A stretch of DNA of 64,000 nt from Roseinatronobacter bogoriensis DSM 18756. Lineage in GTDB: Bacteria; Pseudomonadota; Alphaproteobacteria; Rhodobacterales; Rhodobacteraceae. The stretch spans positions 696,435 through 760,434 of the forward strand of contig NZ_SORN01000001.1 of the NCBI RefSeq assembly GCF_004366635.1. Direction: 5' to 3'. The notes beneath the pieces were generated by a model. The model was not told where the DNA came from. It made no database searches and saw only the letters and a list, made by a program, of their open reading frames with translations. Below, in pieces: positions 61,003 to 64,000 of this stretch (its first letter is position 1; each line of letters opens with the position of its first letter). A program made the position numbers and the translations under genes.

Positions 61003-61695
61003 TCAAGATGTGTTCTTGGCTTCGCTTTCGGCTACTTGCTGTATTTCGACGACCGATCGAGGCCACACTTGGGCTTGATAGCCCTTTAAATTTAGAGATT
61101 TCATAGGCCAATCATATTCGGCACTATAGGTCATGCATTTGATATTTGAAATCGTTCCGCAATCATGAACAATACACAAGTGCCGTAGCCGATTAAAAAG
61201 GATCGCCAACTTTGCGCAGCGTTCAAAGAGGTGCGACCTAAAGACTGCAATATCTTGAGGAGTTTCGTCTTGCGCTACCTTTTCCATCTCAGAAAAGCTG
61301 GGAACTGGATTATTAGGCAACGAGGTTGCTGTAAGCCCGAGCAAATGCTCTAAAGATACAAGTATGATCTTATTCTGACTGGTTGAAATATTTACATCTT
61401 CTTTCGACAGAATCGCGTCAATCCGCTTGGTCGTCAAGTCTATTGCAGCTTGAATATTTCCAAGCTCTCGCGCTTTTCTTTCCTCAGCGCGCCCTTCAAT
61501 TTCAGATCGCTTATTCTCAGTAAGCTGCAAGACTGCAAAAACTAACGCAAGTGGACCAGCTACTCCTCCGAGTAGTGTTCCAAAAGCTGAAAACTCCTCG
61601 GCGCCCCAAATCCAAGGGGCGCCGACGTTGATAACAAACAAAGTCACTGCGAGGGTGATAAAGAGTGCAGTAAAACTTGCAAGAAATAGCTTCAC
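61003..61695 (-). CDS. Hypothetical AT-rich membrane protein
   Basis: 230 aa, not recognised. Two N-terminal hydrophobic segments (about 3-25 and 38-60), then a charged helical stretch (ENKRSEIEGRAEERKARE) and a soluble domain with several cysteines. This layout (two TM helices plus coiled segment) resembles small membrane proteins of phage-defence or signalling systems, but no motif confirms that. Strong AT bias against its neighbours suggests transfer. It sits eight bases from ettA. Confidence 0.65.
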   Translation of the reverse strand: MKLFLASFTALFITLAVTLFVINVGAPWIWGAEEFSAFGTLLGGVAGPLALVFAVLQLTENKRSEIEGRAEERKARELGNIQAAIDLTTKRIDAILSKEDVNISTSQNKIILVSLEHLLGLTATSLPNNPVPSFSEMEKVAQDETPQDIAVFRSHLFERCAKLAILFNRLRHLCIVHDCGTISNIKCMTYSAEYDWPMKSLNLKGYQAQVWPRSVVEIQQVAESEAKNTS

Positions 61696-61702
61696 TCTCC
61701 CC

Positions 61703-63358
61703 TCACCTCGTAAACTTCTTATACTTCACCCGCTTCGGCTCCAGCGCATCCGGGCCAAGGCGGCGCTTCTTGTCTTCTTCATAGGCCGCGAAATTGCCCT
61801 CGAACCATTCCACATGCGCCTCGCCCTCAAAGGCCAGAATATGCGTACACAGCCGGTCAAGGAAGAAGCGGTCGTGGGAAATGATCACGGCGCAGCCTGC
61901 GAAATCTTCCAGCGCGGCTTCCAGCGCTTGCAGGGTTTCCACATCCAGATCGTTGGTCGGTTCATCGAGCAATAGCACATTGCCGCCAGAGCGCAGCAAT
62001 TTCGCCATATGCACCCGGTTCCGTTCCCCCCCCGACAACAGGCCGACTTTCTTTTGCTGGTCACCGCCCTTGAAGTTAAACGCCCCCACATAGGCGCGGC
62101 TGTTTACTTCCGCATCGCCCAGCATGATCACATCCAGCCCGTCAGAGATTTCTTCCCACACGGTCTTATTGGCGTCCAGCGCGTCGCGCGACTGGTCCAC
62201 ATAGGACAGTTTCACCGTGTCGCCGAATTCGACTGTGCCGCTATCGGGCTGTTCCTGCCCCGTCAGCATACGGAACAGGGTCGATTTGCCGGCACCATTG
62301 GGGCCGATCACGCCGACAATCCCGCCGGGGGGCAGGGCAAAGCTCAGATCCTCGATCAGCAGGCGGTCGCCATAGCCCTTTTTCAGGTTCTCGATCTCGA
62401 TCACCTTGGCGCCCAGACGCGGACCGTTGGGGATGATGATCTGCGCGCGTCCGACCTTCTCGCGCTCGGATTGTCCGGCCTTTTCCTCATAGGCCTGAAT
62501 CCGCGCCTTGGATTTGGTCTGCCGGGCCTTCGCGCCTGCCCGGATCCATTCCAATTCACGCTCCAGCGATTTCTGGCGCGCCTTGTCTTCGCGTGCTTCC
62601 TGCGCCAGACGTTTGGCCTTCTGTTCCAGCCAGCTGGAATAATTGCCCTCATAGGGAATGCCGCGGCCACGGTCGAGTTCCAGAATCCAGCCGGTAATAT
62701 CGTCAAGGAAATAGCGGTCATGGGTCACGATCAGGATCGTGCCCTTGTAGTCGATCAGGTGCTGTTGCAGCCAGGCGATGGTTTCCGCGTCCAAGTGGTT
62801 GGTCGGTTCGTCCAGCAGCAGCATATCGGGCGCTTCCAGCAGCAATTTGCACAGCGCTACGCGGCGCTTCTCTCCGCCCGAAAGGTTCGTGACGGCGGCA
62901 TCATCCGGCGGGCAGCGCAGCGCTTCCATTGCAACATCAATCTGGCTGTCCAGATCCCAGAGGTTTTCGGCATCAATCTGATCTTGCAGCGCGGCCATTT
63001 CCTCGGCGGTTTCGTCCGAGTAGTTCATGGCCAGTTCGTTGTAGCGCTCCAGCTTGGCCTGTTTCTCGGCCACGCCCAGCATCACATTGCCGCGCACATC
63101 AAGGCTTTCATCCAGTTGCGGCTCTTGCGGCAGATAGCCCACGCGCGCGCCCTTCGCGGCCCAAGCCTCGCCCGTGAAATCCTTGTCCTGCCCTGCCATG
63201 ATCCGCAGCAGCGTGGATTTGCCCGCGCCATTGACGCCCACAACCCCGATCTTCACGCCGGGAAGGAAGTTCAGGCGGATATTCTCAAAGCATTTCTTGC
63301 CGCCGGGATAGGTTTTGGACACACCATCCATGAAATAGACAAACTGATTTGATGCCAT
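61703..63358 (-). CDS. ettA: Energy-dependent translational throttle ABC-F protein
   Basis: 551 aa with two ABC cassettes: Walker A GVNGAGKST and GPNGAGKST, signatures NLSGGEKRR and LSGGERNR, and Walker B LLLDEPTNHLD and LLLDEPTNDLD. The linker between them is Arg/Lys-rich (ARQKSLERELEWIR), as in EttA. It binds the ribosomal E site and gates elongation according to ATP/ADP level. Confidence 0.95.
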   Translation of the reverse strand: MASNQFVYFMDGVSKTYPGGKKCFENIRLNFLPGVKIGVVGVNGAGKSTLLRIMAGQDKDFTGEAWAAKGARVGYLPQEPQLDESLDVRGNVMLGVAEKQAKLERYNELAMNYSDETAEEMAALQDQIDAENLWDLDSQIDVAMEALRCPPDDAAVTNLSGGEKRRVALCKLLLEAPDMLLLDEPTNHLDAETIAWLQQHLIDYKGTILIVTHDRYFLDDITGWILELDRGRGIPYEGNYSSWLEQKAKRLAQEAREDKARQKSLERELEWIRAGAKARQTKSKARIQAYEEKAGQSEREKVGRAQIIIPNGPRLGAKVIEIENLKKGYGDRLLIEDLSFALPPGGIVGVIGPNGAGKSTLFRMLTGQEQPDSGTVEFGDTVKLSYVDQSRDALDANKTVWEEISDGLDVIMLGDAEVNSRAYVGAFNFKGGDQQKKVGLLSGGERNRVHMAKLLRSGGNVLLLDEPTNDLDVETLQALEAALEDFAGCAVIISHDRFFLDRLCTHILAFEGEAHVEWFEGNFAAYEEDKKRRLGPDALEPKRVKYKKFTR

Positions 63359-63517
63359 TGGCCGCTACTCCGCTGCGAAATTGGGTTTTGTGTTCCCTAC
63401 AAGGGGCAGGCGTGGCGCGCAAGGCTTGCGCAGTTTCCGCTTTCCCTGACGGAAATGTAGATTTTGCGCCCGGCAAGGCTTGTCAAACCGCGTCCAGTCG
63501 GTGCTAATACTGGAAAC

Positions 63518-64000
63518 ATGATCAAAAAGGCCCTCATGCCCAGCCAACCTGTTATCGAGATTCGCGATTTGCACAAGTCCTATGGGCAGCTTGAGGTGCT
63601 CAAAGGGGTCAGCATCAACGCGCAGAAAGGCGATGTGATCTCGCTTATAGGGTCTTCGGGGTCGGGCAAGTCCACGCTGCTGCGCTGTTGCAACCTGCTG
63701 GAGGACAGCCAGCAAGGCGAGATTTTGTTCAAGGGTGAACCCGTGCGCTGGAAGGGGCAGGGGCTGAACCGCCAGCCTGCCGATCGCGCGCAGGTCACGC
63801 GCATCCGCACCAACCTTTCGATGGTGTTCCAAAGCTTCAACCTCTGGGCGCATCTGAGCGTGTTGCAAAATGTGATGGAAGCGCCGGTTCATGTGCTGCG
63901 ACAGCCTGTCGCCGAGGTCGAGCAGCGCGCCCGCGCCTTGCTTGACAAGGTGGGCATCGGCGACAAGGCCGATGTTTACCCCGCGCAGATGTCTGGCGGC
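63518..64000 (+). CDS. Polar amino-acid ABC transporter ATPase (partial)
   Basis: The first 161 residues of a HisP/ArtP-like ATPase, cut by the window end. Walker A is GSSGSGKST, the Q-loop is SMVFQSFNLWAHLSVLQNV, and the window ends in the signature region PAQMSGG. It would power uptake of a basic or polar amino acid together with permeases expected downstream. ATG 63518 is the first in-frame start; an ATG at 63536 is also possible. Confidence 0.88.
   Translation, partial: MIKKALMPSQPVIEIRDLHKSYGQLEVLKGVSINAQKGDVISLIGSSGSGKSTLLRCCNLLEDSQQGEILFKGEPVRWKGQGLNRQPADRAQVTRIRTNLSMVFQSFNLWAHLSVLQNVMEAPVHVLRQPVAEVEQRARALLDKVGIGDKADVYPAQMSGG

Overview
The window looks like chromosome from a GC-rich alphaproteobacterium of the Rhodobacterales (Paracoccus/Rhodobacter/Roseobacter relatives). 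The basis is the complete beta-hydroxyaspartate cycle set bhcRABCD, a matR-matPQMAB malonate operon, an iron-sulfur CryB-type photolyase, a BLUF photoreceptor and TRAP/TTT transporters, all with alphaproteobacterial-looking sequence. I could not run a search, so this placement rests on recognition only.

Layout. 0-1 kb: a phosphoribosyltransferase-HAD fusion. 1.4-2.2 kb: an AT-rich orphan membrane gene. 2.3-7.8 kb: the BHA cycle, which turns glyoxylate into oxaloacetate without carbon loss; an IclR regulator is divergent from four enzymes. 7.9-14.9 kb: a surface-polysaccharide locus with three glycosyltransferases, a ParB-like protein, a UDP-glucuronate epimerase and a UDP-glucose dehydrogenase. 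15.0-22.6 kb: malonate uptake by a TRAP system, activation to malonyl-CoA and decarboxylation to acetyl-CoA, with the MatR operator visible. 22.7-24.4 kb: a fasciclin protein and a second AT-rich orphan. 24.5-25.0 kb: degenerate copies of a dispersed intergenic repeat, also present near 10.1 and 60.4 kb.

25.1-34.3 kb is the most unusual region. Seven genes overlap or abut in one continuous operon: a class I HMG-CoA reductase, a UbiA-family prenyltransferase, a PEP-synthase-like phosphotransferase, a BtaA-like (DUF3419) aminocarboxypropyl transferase, a phytol/dolichol-kinase-like membrane protein, a GNAT-like acyltransferase and an OleC-like AMP ligase. No other mevalonate gene is present. 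I know of no described pathway with this set; it looks like an undescribed isoprenoid-lipid or modified-lipid pathway.

34.8-38.8 kb: a tripartite tricarboxylate transporter with two tandem binding proteins. 39.2-48.1 kb: an integrated element flanked by a 51-bp repeat of the 3' end of tRNA-Asn. It carries integrase, AlpA-like excisionase, a RepA-like helicase with iterons, terminase and a major capsid protein, but no portal, protease, tail or lysis genes. This is a minimal phage-satellite architecture. 48.2-64 kb is mostly housekeeping: MBL hydrolase, tRNA-Thr, LOG protein, dapD, ileS, SDR plus photolyase, a HisC-like aminotransferase, moaA, a lipoprotein, BLUF, a BrnT protein with a BrnA-like tail, a third AT-rich orphan, ettA, and the start of an amino-acid ABC transporter gene cut by the window edge.
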